Shown here: positions 17,220 through 26,576 of the stretch, one piece after another
Layout of the letters: each line of letters begins with the position of its first letter
How positions within the stretch are numbered: position 1 is the first letter of the stretch
NCBI RefSeq assembly: GCF_009937765.1
Contig: NZ_CP047089.1
Span: 1,238,272-1,302,271, forward strand
DNA: 64,000 bases
Origin: Bacillus pumilus
GTDB taxonomy: Bacteria > Bacillota > Bacilli > Bacillales > Bacillaceae
Reading direction: 5' to 3'
Translations under genes and position numbers: made by a program
Notes under the pieces: model-generated
What the model was told of the DNA's origin: nothing
Databases searched by the model: none
The model's input: the letters and a program-made list of their open reading frames with translations, nothing else

Positions 17220-17328
17220 AATGTTATCAAGCATATTGACATGTTGTTTTTCTGAAAATGGGAATAAATATGCGAAAAGACTCGTAATTTGGTATAAAAT
17301 ATTTATTTAAATTTAAACAAAAACGCTC

Positions 17329-17334
17329 TATAAT
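17329..17334 (+). promoter_or_regulatory. Probable -10 element of the ydaJ operon
   Basis: A perfect TATAAT 46 bases before ydaJ in an AT-rich stretch. No convincing -35 is at the right distance, so activation or a non-canonical promoter is possible. Confidence 0.4.
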
Positions 17335-17379
17335 AAATCGTTAGATGTTTAGAGAACGGGGAGTTGAAAGGGGACACGA

Positions 17380-18462
17380 ATGCATACACGCATATATCGT
17401 ACAGCAATTTTTTTACTCATTGTTATTTTACTAGGCGGATGTACCTGGAGGCAGCAGAAAGAATCAGCTGATCCAGTATCACCTCAGCCCGTTTTACCTG
17501 GAGAATATTTCATCACTCACCACTTAATGACAGATCAAGGTTTGATTCGTACCTCCTTTGCAGAGGAGCATATTTACTTATCTGAATCACTTGGGCTTTG
17601 GATGGATTATCTTGTTCGAAAAAAAGACCAAAATTTATTTGATCAACAGTTAGGTGTTTTGCAAGATCAATTTTTATTAGATCATCATCTTCTCAGCTGG
17701 CAAATTGAATCTGAACAAAAAAGTAAAGCCAATGCTTTAGTTGATGATTTACGTGTAGTGTCGGCACTTCAAAAGGCAAATCGTTTGTGGAAGAAGCCAG
17801 CGTATCAATCGACAGCAAAAGAAATCGCTCAAGCGTTAAAAGAAAAAAACATGTACAAAGGCATATTGTCCGATTATTATGATGCATCAACAAATCGTAC
17901 TTCACATACAATCACACTCTCTTATATAGACCCAAAAGCAATCAAAGAATTGGAATCCCTCCACATATTCACGAAACAAATGACCAGCAACCAATTAGCC
18001 ATTCTAAAACAAGCACCGAGAAAAAAAGGATTTTTTCCTAAGTCCTATGACATAAAGAAAAAAACCTATTCATTCGATCAAGAAATCAATATGATCGATC
18101 AACTTTATACAGCTCAACATGCACATCATGCAAAGGTGAATACGTCTGAAATCATGAAATGGCTGAAAACGTCGTTTAAACAAGACGGAAAACTGTACGG
18201 GAGATATAAACTGAGCACTTTGCAACCCTCTGTCACATATGAATCGCCTTCGGTATATGCGCTCGTTATTTTGTATGCCCTTAAACAAAACGAACAGAAA
18301 TTCGCAAAGACGGTCTATCACCGCATGAAAGAGTTACAAACCCAAGATCCTCTTAAGCCTTATTACGGAGGATACATGAACGAAAAAGAGACACACTCAT
18401 TTGATAACTTATTGCCTCTAATTGCAGAAAGGGAGCTTTTAAATGAATCGGTTGTTCAGTAA
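17380..18462 (+). CDS. ydaJ: Exopolysaccharide-operon lipoprotein YdaJ
   Basis: 360 residues. A lipoprotein signal with lipobox LLGGC (Cys21) anchors it outside the membrane. The body carries regularly spaced Trp- and Tyr-containing helices resembling an (alpha/alpha)6 glycosidase fold; B. subtilis YdaJ has been likened to family 8 glycosidases, which suits modification of a secreted polysaccharide, but I see no catalytic signature I can name with confidence. GAAAGGGG lies 6 bases before the ATG. First gene of ydaJKLMN, overlapping ydaK by 20 bases. Confidence 0.85.
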   Translation: MHTRIYRTAIFLLIVILLGGCTWRQQKESADPVSPQPVLPGEYFITHHLMTDQGLIRTSFAEEHIYLSESLGLWMDYLVRKKDQNLFDQQLGVLQDQFLLDHHLLSWQIESEQKSKANALVDDLRVVSALQKANRLWKKPAYQSTAKEIAQALKEKNMYKGILSDYYDASTNRTSHTITLSYIDPKAIKELESLHIFTKQMTSNQLAILKQAPRKKGFFPKSYDIKKKTYSFDQEINMIDQLYTAQHAHHAKVNTSEIMKWLKTSFKQDGKLYGRYKLSTLQPSVTYESPSVYALVILYALKQNEQKFAKTVYHRMKELQTQDPLKPYYGGYMNEKETHSFDNLLPLIAERELLNESVVQ

Positions 18463-19294
18463 CACGTATCGCTTGTACTATTCTCTGCTCCTCACGTTTG
18501 CAGGCCTTATTTTGTTTATGGGCTACCTCAACGTACAAGATGCGGAGAGCTTTATGATCATCGCACTGACATTTGTCGTGTTAGGCTGCGGTATTTTATT
18601 TGGTATCCTACCAGCATTAATTTTCACCTTGTTGATTTTGTTCTTTATAGGAAGCGCCATGTTCTTTACAGAGCTTGGTCATGTAAGTCCTCTTTTTTCA
18701 AATCAAACATTGCAAGATGTAGTGATTTGGGGCGTAGCACTTCTTTTCTTTGCGATTTCAGCAGGAAGCTTGCATGAACGGATCCATACGCTGCGTCACA
18801 CCATTGAACAACAAAAGCAAGCCATCAAACAATTTGTAGCGATTGACTCGACAACGGGATTTGACAATGCTGAGCGGATGAAGCTCGAATTATCCGAGGA
18901 AATGAAACGGGCAGAACGGTACAAACAGCCATTTGTCTTTATCCTTCTTCATATGAATTACGCAGCGGAATTCAAATCGTTATATGGAGAAAAAGAAATG
19001 CAGCACCTATTCCAGCAATTAAGTCTCAAGATCCGCGAAAGCGTAAGAGAAACCGATAAGAAATTTCGGTTATCTGAAGAGCGAATGGGCTTGCTGCTAA
19101 CCCATACACCAGAAGAAAATGTGTCAGTTGTCCTTGATAAGCTAAAGGATAAATTGCAGACGCATGTCTTATTAAACGGTCGTGAAGTGACCTTGACATT
19201 TCATGTCTGCCATTTAACAAGCAGCTCGGATTATCGTACGCCAGAGCAATTTTTAGAAGAACTAGAAAAAGAGATGATGATGAATGAACTGTAA
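18443..19294 (+). CDS. ydaK: Degenerate GGDEF c-di-GMP receptor YdaK
   Basis: 283 residues. Four hydrophobic helices (about 10-110) are followed by a linker helix and a GGDEF-fold domain (about 130-275). The catalytic GGDEF is replaced by LSEER, so no cyclase activity is expected. The inhibitory-site RxxD is kept as RETD exactly four residues before it, the spacing used to bind c-di-GMP. This matches the B. subtilis protein, a membrane c-di-GMP receptor needed for the ydaJ-N polysaccharide. AAAGGGAG precedes the ATG; coding overlaps both neighbours. Confidence 0.9.
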   Translation: MNRLFSNTYRLYYSLLLTFAGLILFMGYLNVQDAESFMIIALTFVVLGCGILFGILPALIFTLLILFFIGSAMFFTELGHVSPLFSNQTLQDVVIWGVALLFFAISAGSLHERIHTLRHTIEQQKQAIKQFVAIDSTTGFDNAERMKLELSEEMKRAERYKQPFVFILLHMNYAAEFKSLYGEKEMQHLFQQLSLKIRESVRETDKKFRLSEERMGLLLTHTPEENVSVVLDKLKDKLQTHVLLNGREVTLTFHVCHLTSSSDYRTPEQFLEELEKEMMMNEL

Positions 19295-20999
19295 TTCTTT
19301 GATGAAATGTTGTTTGATGATCACGCTTTTTACGATTGTTTCGTTTAAACACATTGCTTCAGCGGATGCTCTTGTCACGCAGCCAAATACACTGATCGTT
19401 TATTCCACACCATCTGGTGAAGTGACTCCAGCCGTTCATATGCTGGATCTACTCGTCGGTCATTTTTCAAAACAGACGATGATTGTATCCGATGAACATT
19501 TGGCTGAAAAGAGAATCAATGAATTTCAGCAAGTCATTTATCTTGGTGAAATAAAGAGAACCTTGTCAAAACAAACCATTCGTGCGATGAACGAATCACA
19601 GCAATTCATCGCCATTGGCTACAATGCGGAACAGTTTCGCCCATTCTCCAAGCTTACTTTTCACAAACAAGATCATACCAGTCAAATAAAACATACACAT
19701 GATCAAACATACCGTCAGTTAGAGAGAAGTATCAATGTGTTAACGGTTAGAGGGGCAGAGTTGAAAAATGAATTTCTAGTGAAGAAACGTCAATCTGATC
19801 TGCCATTTGTGATTCAAACAAAAGAAGGTGCGGCATATATCGGTATCTTAGATGTCATGCAGCACAACGAGCTTCTTGCAGAAGCGCTAGAAAAACATAT
19901 GTCACCTTCTGTGCAAATGACGACAAAATACTTAATGCTCGGGAACATCAGTCCAGCAAGTGACGAGAAAAAGCTACTTGAACTTGGACAATACGTATCC
20001 GCACAGCATATTCCTTATCAGATTGCAGTGACCCCTGCTTGGATAGATCGAGCAACAGGTGATGAAGTCACACTAAGTGACCGCCCGAAACTTGTGAGTG
20101 TTTTAAAACAATTGCAAGGGAATGGAGCGAGTATCATTCTTCATGGCTTTAGCCGTACGTATCGAACGGAGGAATCTGGTCAGGGATTTGAGTTCTGGGA
20201 TGCAAAATATGATCAGCCCATCTCGTCAAATGACCCAAAAAAAGCTGAGAAGAAACGAATGAAAAGTCAATTCCCAAATGAAAAAGACTTTCATACGTAT
20301 ACCAAATCGTATCAGGAGCAAGAAATCGCCTATACAGAAGAAAAACTGACAAAGGGCATTGAGCTTCTTACTAGTCAAGGCTTATATCCTCTTGGGTTCG
20401 AGGTGCCGCATGATGCGACATCACAACAAGGGTATGAAGTGATTTCAAAGCATGTGTCGAGTCTATTTGGACAGGTGCAGCTGTCAGACCGCACTTGGAA
20501 ATCAGTCGGCGCATCGCCGCTTGTGACGTCTCCTGCCATGTTACACGGCATGACCTTATATCCTCAGCATCAAGTAGAGCAAGCCCCTGACCAAGAAGGT
20601 TCCAATGTTTTAACAGAACAGACGATTCAATCCGTTCAGCATCTGCAATCAGCCGCAATAGGGCTGTCCTATGACGTGGAGTTGGGGATAGCAGGGTTAC
20701 AGGATTTAATCACACAGATGGAGGCAATCCCTTCTAGCGAATGGCTGGATATCAAGAAAACAAAACAGACGGTCCAAACTGCACATGTCAAAATCCAAAC
20801 ATTTGGGAATGGACATATTCAAGTAGAGGAATCCAACATCGCCGAAACAAAAACAGTCAAACGAAGTGGCATGGAAAATATGCTGAGAATTCTCACGGTC
20901 GTGGTCATGCTGTTTATTGCGGCATTTGCTTTATACACATTGTATTTAAGACTGACAATGAAAAAACGAATTTTTAAGGAGAGAAAATTAGGTGGCTGA
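19284..20999 (+). CDS. ydaL: DUF2334 polysaccharide-deacetylase-like protein YdaL
   Basis: 571 residues. An N-terminal signal segment (CCLMITLFTIVSFKHIASA) leads to an extracellular DUF2334 domain (about 200-450). That domain has SIILHGFSRTY, a deacetylase-like HG motif, and PLGFEVPHDA near 370. A C-terminal helix (near 533-555, ILTVVVMLFIAAFALYTLY) anchors it. DUF2334 proteins resemble NodB-type polysaccharide deacetylases, so modification of the nascent exopolysaccharide is likely but unproven. The start overlaps ydaK by 11 bases and the end overlaps ydaM by 8. Confidence 0.85.
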   Translation: MNCNSLMKCCLMITLFTIVSFKHIASADALVTQPNTLIVYSTPSGEVTPAVHMLDLLVGHFSKQTMIVSDEHLAEKRINEFQQVIYLGEIKRTLSKQTIRAMNESQQFIAIGYNAEQFRPFSKLTFHKQDHTSQIKHTHDQTYRQLERSINVLTVRGAELKNEFLVKKRQSDLPFVIQTKEGAAYIGILDVMQHNELLAEALEKHMSPSVQMTTKYLMLGNISPASDEKKLLELGQYVSAQHIPYQIAVTPAWIDRATGDEVTLSDRPKLVSVLKQLQGNGASIILHGFSRTYRTEESGQGFEFWDAKYDQPISSNDPKKAEKKRMKSQFPNEKDFHTYTKSYQEQEIAYTEEKLTKGIELLTSQGLYPLGFEVPHDATSQQGYEVISKHVSSLFGQVQLSDRTWKSVGASPLVTSPAMLHGMTLYPQHQVEQAPDQEGSNVLTEQTIQSVQHLQSAAIGLSYDVELGIAGLQDLITQMEAIPSSEWLDIKKTKQTVQTAHVKIQTFGNGHIQVEESNIAETKTVKRSGMENMLRILTVVVMLFIAAFALYTLYLRLTMKKRIFKERKLGG

Positions 21000-22260
21000 T
21001 GTTTTATTTTATCTTTCATTAATGCTCATTTGGATCATGCTCCTATACCACATGTTTCTCATGCAGGGCGGCTTTCAGCATTACCTGACCTATGAAAAAG
21101 TGCTGCCTAAATGGACGAAACAAGGGAAGGATCTGCCAACCGTCAGTATTCTGATTCCTGCTCATAATGAAGAGGTCGTCATTCGGCAGACATTAAAAGC
21201 GATGGTTCAGCTATCTTATCCTAAACACCTCCTTGAAATCATTGTGATTAATGACAATTCCTCTGATCGCACAGGAGAGATTGTGCAATCATTCAGTGAG
21301 CAATATGATCATGTCCATATGATTGAAACGAAGCCACCATTTGCAGGGAAGGGAAAATCCACTGCGCTGAATGAAGGTTTGAAGGCTTCAACAGGAGAAG
21401 TGATTTGCGTATACGATGCAGATAACATGCCAGAACCAAAGGCTGTCTATCATCTGGTTCTTGGGTTATTAAATGACCCAAAAGCAGGCGCTGTTGTCGG
21501 GAAATTCAGGGTCATCAATGCAGCCAAAAATTTGCTGACCAAATTTATTAATATTGAGACCATCTGTTTTCAATGGATGGCGCAGGGCGGGAGATGGAAA
21601 TGGTTTGGTATTGCGACAATACCAGGTACCAACTTCGCCATCCGCCGGCACATTTTAGAAGAGCTCGGCGGCTGGGATGTCCAAGCTTTGGCCGAGGACA
21701 CCGAATTAACGATCCGTGTGTATAACCTTGGGTATGTGATTCGATTTTTCCCAGCGGCGATCACATGGGAGCAAGAGCCCGAGACATGGAAGGTCTGGTG
21801 GCGGCAAAGAACGCGCTGGGCTAGAGGGAATCAATATGTTGTTCTTAAGTTTTTAAGGCAGTTTATGAAGCTAAAACGAAAACGAATGATTTTCGATTTG
21901 TTTTATTTCTTCTTTACGTATTTCTTATTTTTCTTCGGTGTGCTGCTCTCAAATGGCATCTTTATTGTAAACCTATTTGTTGACCTCCACTTATCTGTAG
22001 GGGCTGTTGCACTGATCCTTTGGGGGTTAGCGTTCTTCCTCTTTCTAACAGAAGTGATGATTACATTAAGTATTGAGAAAACAGAGCTCACCAAACAAAA
22101 TATTCTCATAGTGGTTCTCATGTACTTCACCTATTCTCAAGTATGGATTGCGCTTGTCGTGTACTCCTTATGTGTAGAGGTGAAGAGCCGATTATTGAAA
22201 CAAGAAGTGAAATGGTATAAAACAGAGCGTTACGATCAACAACAAAAGAAAAGCGGGTGA
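20992..22260 (+). CDS. ydaM: Family 2 glycosyltransferase YdaM (polysaccharide synthase)
   Basis: 422 residues with a membrane helix at the N-terminus and three or four at the C-terminus, the BcsA-like plan of processive synthases. The GT2 core shows SILIPAHNEEVVIRQ, the nucleotide-binding DADNMPEP (DxD), the acceptor-site LAEDTELTIR, and QRTRWARGN (QxxRW). All catalytic motifs are present. No PilZ domain is seen, so c-di-GMP sensing would come from YdaK. GTG start with AAGGAGAG upstream, overlapping the ydaL end. Confidence 0.93.
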   Translation: MADVLFYLSLMLIWIMLLYHMFLMQGGFQHYLTYEKVLPKWTKQGKDLPTVSILIPAHNEEVVIRQTLKAMVQLSYPKHLLEIIVINDNSSDRTGEIVQSFSEQYDHVHMIETKPPFAGKGKSTALNEGLKASTGEVICVYDADNMPEPKAVYHLVLGLLNDPKAGAVVGKFRVINAAKNLLTKFINIETICFQWMAQGGRWKWFGIATIPGTNFAIRRHILEELGGWDVQALAEDTELTIRVYNLGYVIRFFPAAITWEQEPETWKVWWRQRTRWARGNQYVVLKFLRQFMKLKRKRMIFDLFYFFFTYFLFFFGVLLSNGIFIVNLFVDLHLSVGAVALILWGLAFFLFLTEVMITLSIEKTELTKQNILIVVLMYFTYSQVWIALVVYSLCVEVKSRLLKQEVKWYKTERYDQQQKKSG

Positions 22261-22264
22261 CAAA

Positions 22265-24352
22265 TTGAAATCGGTCAAATGGATGTTTTTAATATTAGCG
22301 CTATCTCTTGCCATTCAGCCTTTTTTCATGGCAAGTCAAGCAATGGCGCAATCCAATCGAGTACAAGTGAAAGACGATTGGGTTCACTCATCAAAAGGCA
22401 ATCAAACCGAAACGCAGCATCTATCAGAAGATGTGGTGACCTTGTATGGTCAAGAAGACCGCACTGAATTTTCCTATCAAATGGAGAAAGAAAAAGTAGA
22501 GTCTAGCACTCTTACATTAAATATAGAGGCTTCACCATTACTCATATCGCCATCGTCTTTCACAGTGATGATTGATGGAGAGATTGAAAAGACGATCCCT
22601 GTATCAGGGGAAAATGCAAAAAAATCGATTGAAATCAAATTGAACAAAGCGCAATTGAAAAAAGGATCTCATCAAATTCAGCTCGCATTTTATGGTGTGT
22701 TAAAAGAAGGTGTGTGTATCAACCAAGAGACGCCTGCCAATTGGCTGAAAGTATATCCTGAAAGTGAGCTGGCGTTCAAAGGAGTTCAAACGAAAGACGT
22801 GACGTTAGATAGCTTCCCTTCACCATTTATTTCATCAGGTGAACAGAATGAACAAACAGATATTGTGATTCCAAATAAACCGAATGCGGCTGAATTAGAA
22901 GCGGCGATGAAAGTATATCGCACGTTGAAAAACAAAGACCGCCAAGCAGACCTCAAACTCGTTCAAGAAAAGGATATCGAGCAAATTGCGCATCCAACCA
23001 TTGCTGTGGGAGCAAAGGGAAGCTGGAATGGGCGAATGAAATCAATCGAGCAAGCGGCTGGAATTAAAACAGAAGGTGATCAACTTACGTTAGCGGTAAG
23101 AACCTTGACAGCAAAGAAAAAAGAACAGCCCGTTTTATTTGTCACTGCTAAGCAGCCAAAGATAATTGCTGAAAAAATCAATGTTTTGACTCAGCCAGAA
23201 CTGACAGGTCAGCTCACTGGTACCGACTTGCTGCTGCAAAAAGTGACAGCTAATGTGTCTAAGCCATCGCATCATATTCGTTTAATAGATTTTGGCGGAG
23301 ATGATATCAAAGTTGGAACCAAAAAGACAGCATCTGATCACTACTATTATCCGAAAGCATTAATGGCACAACAAAAATCAGGTGCAAAACTAACTCTATC
23401 ATTTAAAAAATCAGATCCAGCGAATAAAGCGGAACGTCTAACAGTTATGATCAATAACGAACCGCACGACGTGCCGTTAACAAAACTAGGAAACAAAGAT
23501 GAGAATGGCTTCTATCATGTGTCGATTCCAGTAGATTCACAAGTACTCCAAAAGAACGAATATGTGGACTTACAGTTTGTCACAACAGGTTTTAAAAACA
23601 TGGAATCTTGCAGACATACGGATGAAGAAGGCTGGATTTACATTGATAAGAACAGCTCTCTTCAAATACCAGAAGGAACAACTAGTGATACACCGGACTT
23701 AACCGCATGGCCGCTTCCTTACACTTCGGAAACGCAGCAAGGAAACACATTGATCATTATGCCAGATCAAATCACTCAAGCATCAATTAATCAAATGGCA
23801 ATGCTGACAGAATCATTTAGTCAACCGGAAGCTACTCACTATCATTTGGTCGAAGCATCAAATGTGACAGATGAACAATTGAAAAAGAACTCTCTCATTT
23901 TCATCGGGGGCATCCAGACATTTTCTCTTTTAAAAGAAAAAGCAGACGATCTCATTGTTCCAGCGGAAAAGGATCAATATGATGTATCCTCATTTGGCAT
24001 GATCAACGAAACAACAGCTCGTATTGTATGGACGCAGCCATCCGTATGGAATAAAGAATTAACCATGACCGTTTTTTCAGGAATGACGCCAGCTGACGCT
24101 AATATATCAAATGAAGTGATTCAATTCCTTCAAACAAATACGGAGACCGCTACAGTTGCGATAGAAAGCAAGAACAAAGATATGTTCTCTAATCATCAAA
24201 CAGTCAGCAATGCAAAAAATGATCTTAAAAAAGGTGAAAAACAAGGTGCCGGTGAGTCTTGGGTTTACTTTGCCTGTATCGCTGTACTGATCATTTTTGT
24301 CGCTGTGATGATTGTTTATTTCTTACGGAAAAACCGTAAAAAGACTGATTAA
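22265..24352 (+). CDS. ydaN: BcsB-like exopolysaccharide subunit YdaN
   Basis: 695 residues. A signal peptide (ending SQAMAQ near 29) precedes a long extracellular region with alternating carbohydrate-binding and flavodoxin-like modules, as in BcsB of cellulose synthase. GVLKEGVCINQETPANWL near 150 and KNMESCRHTDEEGW near 453 are conserved Cys-containing segments. A C-terminal helix (WVYFACIAVLIIFVAVMIVY) anchors it beside the YdaM synthase. TTG start 4 bases after ydaM. No hairpin follows closely, so transcription may read toward the kimA leader. Confidence 0.88.
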   Translation: MKSVKWMFLILALSLAIQPFFMASQAMAQSNRVQVKDDWVHSSKGNQTETQHLSEDVVTLYGQEDRTEFSYQMEKEKVESSTLTLNIEASPLLISPSSFTVMIDGEIEKTIPVSGENAKKSIEIKLNKAQLKKGSHQIQLAFYGVLKEGVCINQETPANWLKVYPESELAFKGVQTKDVTLDSFPSPFISSGEQNEQTDIVIPNKPNAAELEAAMKVYRTLKNKDRQADLKLVQEKDIEQIAHPTIAVGAKGSWNGRMKSIEQAAGIKTEGDQLTLAVRTLTAKKKEQPVLFVTAKQPKIIAEKINVLTQPELTGQLTGTDLLLQKVTANVSKPSHHIRLIDFGGDDIKVGTKKTASDHYYYPKALMAQQKSGAKLTLSFKKSDPANKAERLTVMINNEPHDVPLTKLGNKDENGFYHVSIPVDSQVLQKNEYVDLQFVTTGFKNMESCRHTDEEGWIYIDKNSSLQIPEGTTSDTPDLTAWPLPYTSETQQGNTLIIMPDQITQASINQMAMLTESFSQPEATHYHLVEASNVTDEQLKKNSLIFIGGIQTFSLLKEKADDLIVPAEKDQYDVSSFGMINETTARIVWTQPSVWNKELTMTVFSGMTPADANISNEVIQFLQTNTETATVAIESKNKDMFSNHQTVSNAKNDLKKGEKQGAGESWVYFACIAVLIIFVAVMIVYFLRKNRKKTD

Positions 24353-24382
24353 TAAACGGTCAAAAGACCTCGAAAAAATCTC

Positions 24383-24411
24383 TTTACTTTGGTGTCAAAC
24401 GGGAGTATGAT
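24383..24411 (+). promoter_or_regulatory. SigA-type promoter of the kimA leader
   Basis: TTTACT (24383-24388), 17 bases, TATGAT (24406-24411), placed just before the riboswitch. Confidence 0.65.
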
Positions 24412-24428
24412 CTCTTTTATAAAAGACC

Positions 24429-24570
24429 AATCGCTGAATCATTTCAATGAGCGGGGGAACCAATTGTGGTGGTAAAGCACCACGTGGGGTGAATCCTTTT
24501 TAGGTAGGGCAAAGTCTCATGCGCCCGAATCCGTCAGCTAACCTCGTAAGCGTTAAAGAGAGCAAAGACC
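24429..24570 (+). ncRNA. c-di-AMP riboswitch (ydaO class) of kimA
   Basis: The conserved core of the ydaO-yuaA leader is visible: GAGCGGGGGAACCA (24449), GGGGTGAATCC (24486), CCGAATCCGTCAGCTAACC (24525-24543) and AAAGAGAG (24555). TCGCT and AGCG at the ends can form helix P1. The class is established as an OFF switch: c-di-AMP binding stabilises the aptamer and allows the terminator at 24590. It lowers KimA synthesis when potassium, and so c-di-AMP, is high. Confidence 0.95.
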
Positions 24571-24589
24571 AACCTGTGATCTAAACAAT

Positions 24590-24625
24590 AGACACAGGGG
24601 CATTCTATTGCCTCTGTGTCTTTTT
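24590..24625 (+). terminator. Riboswitch-controlled terminator before kimA
   Basis: AGACACAGGGGCA pairs with TGCCTCTGTGTCT (one G-U), then TTTTT. It is the expression platform of the kimA riboswitch. Confidence 0.92.
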
Positions 24626-24679
24626 GGCGATCCATCTTTTGTAACTTAAATCGTTTGACACTAAAGGAGCGGGCATCAC

Positions 24680-26506
24680 ATGTACAGTTTGATGAAGCGT
24701 ATTTTAATTGGTAAACCATTAAAATCACAGGCAGCAGGAGAACAAAAACTATCAAAAATCAAAGCGTTGGCATTATTGTCATCAGACGCATTGTCATCAG
24801 TTGCATATGGTACAGAACAAATCTTAATTGTTCTTTCTGTCGTTAGTGCAGCAGCATTTTGGTACTCACTCCCGATTGCAGGTTGTGTATTAATTCTTTT
24901 AATGGCGTTAATTCTATCTTACCGCCAGATCATTTATGCTTATCCAGAAGGCGGCGGGGCATATGTCGTCTCTAGCAGGAACCTAGGTGAAAAACCAGGT
25001 TTGATCGCTGGTGGATCATTGCTTGTAGACTATATTTTGACTGTAGCGGTGAGCATATCAGCTGGTACTGATGCCGTCACATCAGCTTTTCCAGCACTAT
25101 ATCCATATCATGTCTTGATCTCAATTGTATTGGTCATCGTGATTATGGTGCTCAACCTTCGTGGATTGACAGAATCGGCATCTATTCTGGCTTATCCTGT
25201 CTACTTGTTTGTATTTTCACTCCTTATCTTAATTGGAGTAGGCGGCTTTAAATTATTAACAGGAGGCGTACCACCAGCACCTGAGCATACTGCGGTAGGC
25301 ACGCACGTACAAGGCATTACATTATTTCTTTTATTAAAAGCTTTTTCATCTGGCTGTTCTGCTCTGACTGGAGTAGAAGCCATTTCAAATACCATCCCAT
25401 CTTTTAAAAAACCGGCTGCTCAAAATGCAGCAAGAACATTATTGATGATGGGTGGATTACTAGCTGTTTTATTTGTGGGTGTCACATTGCTTGCGTTTGG
25501 TTTCGGCATCTCGCCAAAGCCAGAAGAAACGGTTGTATCACAAATTGCATCAGACACGTTTGGGCGTACGTTTTTCTATTACGTCATTCAGGCAGTCACA
25601 GCGCTAATCCTTATATTAGCGGCAAATACCGGCTTTTCAGCCTTTCCGTTATTGGCTGTCAATTTAGCAAAGGATAAGTATATGCCGCGTATGTTTACTG
25701 TAAGAGGAGACCGGCTTGGTTACTCTAATGGCATTATCTTTTTAGGCGTAGCTTCCATGCTGCTCATCTGGTTGTTTGATGGAAAAACAGAACATCTTAT
25801 CCCGCTATATGCTGTTGGTGTGTTCATTCCATTTACCCTGTCGCAGACCGGCATGTGTGTGAAGTGGATTCGTGAAAAACCGCAAGGCTGGAAAACGAAA
25901 ATGCCAATCAATATCGTCGGAGCACTGATTTCCTTTACAGTTTTCATGATTCTCATTTTGACTAAGTTTCATCTCGTATGGCCAGTATTTGTTTTTCTGC
26001 CGATCGTACTATTTATCTTCCATTCCATTAAAAAGCATTACCTGTCTGTGGGAGAACAATTGCGTTTATTGAATGAAACAGAGTCTGTTGAGATGAAAGG
26101 AAATGTGGTCATCGTACCTATAGCGGGTGTGACGCGTGTTGTCGAACAATCTCTTCAATATGCAAAGTCTTTGTCAGAGCAAGTCATAGCAGTGCATGTA
26201 TCCTTTGATAAAGAAAAGGATAAGAAAATTGAAGAGGATTGGGAAAAGCTTAATAGCGGCGTACGACTTGTGATGCTTCATTCGTCCTATCGAAGCCTCA
26301 TACACCCGCTTGATAAATTTCTTGAAACCGTTGAGGCAAAAGCAAATGCGCATCAATATAAAGTGATGGTGCTTGTGCCTCAATTTATCCCGAAAAAAAG
26401 ATGGCACACCATTTTGCATAATCAATCTGCCTTTTTATTAAGATTCCGCCTGTTATGGAAGCGGGATATTGTGGTGGCGACCCTGCCTTATCATTTTAAA
26501 AAGTAG
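24680..26506 (+). CDS. kimA: High-affinity potassium importer KimA
   Basis: 608 residues of the KUP-like APC-superfamily subgroup typified by B. subtilis KimA (YdaO). About twelve helices cover residues 30-460; the opening LSSDALSSVAYGTEQIL and YPEGGGAYVVSS segments line the transport path. The cytosolic C-terminus (about 470-608, with VVIVPIAGVT and HSSYRSLIHPLDKFL) forms the domain through which c-di-AMP also inhibits the protein. It is a K+/H+ symporter in the cytoplasmic membrane. AAAGGAGCGGG precedes the ATG. Control is thus at RNA and protein level by the same nucleotide. The adjoining B. subtilis mutT gene is absent. Confidence 0.96.
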   Translation: MYSLMKRILIGKPLKSQAAGEQKLSKIKALALLSSDALSSVAYGTEQILIVLSVVSAAAFWYSLPIAGCVLILLMALILSYRQIIYAYPEGGGAYVVSSRNLGEKPGLIAGGSLLVDYILTVAVSISAGTDAVTSAFPALYPYHVLISIVLVIVIMVLNLRGLTESASILAYPVYLFVFSLLILIGVGGFKLLTGGVPPAPEHTAVGTHVQGITLFLLLKAFSSGCSALTGVEAISNTIPSFKKPAAQNAARTLLMMGGLLAVLFVGVTLLAFGFGISPKPEETVVSQIASDTFGRTFFYYVIQAVTALILILAANTGFSAFPLLAVNLAKDKYMPRMFTVRGDRLGYSNGIIFLGVASMLLIWLFDGKTEHLIPLYAVGVFIPFTLSQTGMCVKWIREKPQGWKTKMPINIVGALISFTVFMILILTKFHLVWPVFVFLPIVLFIFHSIKKHYLSVGEQLRLLNETESVEMKGNVVIVPIAGVTRVVEQSLQYAKSLSEQVIAVHVSFDKEKDKKIEEDWEKLNSGVRLVMLHSSYRSLIHPLDKFLETVEAKANAHQYKVMVLVPQFIPKKRWHTILHNQSAFLLRFRLLWKRDIVVATLPYHFKK

Positions 26507-26523
26507 CAGAAGCAAGTTGAAAC

Positions 26524-26549
26524 GTTTGATCAAAAGAATGCGGTGGTAT
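26524..26549 (+). promoter_or_regulatory. SigB promoter of ydaP
   Basis: GTTTGA-N14-TGGTAT differs from the SigB consensus by one base in each box. It has the same -35 and spacing as the ydaD site at 7077. Confidence 0.75.
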
Positions 26550-26576
26550 GGAGTAAGAAAAAAGGAGTTTTCTCAC

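Noticed and set aside
17236-17270. TTGACA as -35 of the ydaJ operon
   Set aside because: No -10 at 16-18 bases; the only good TATAAT is about 90 bases away.
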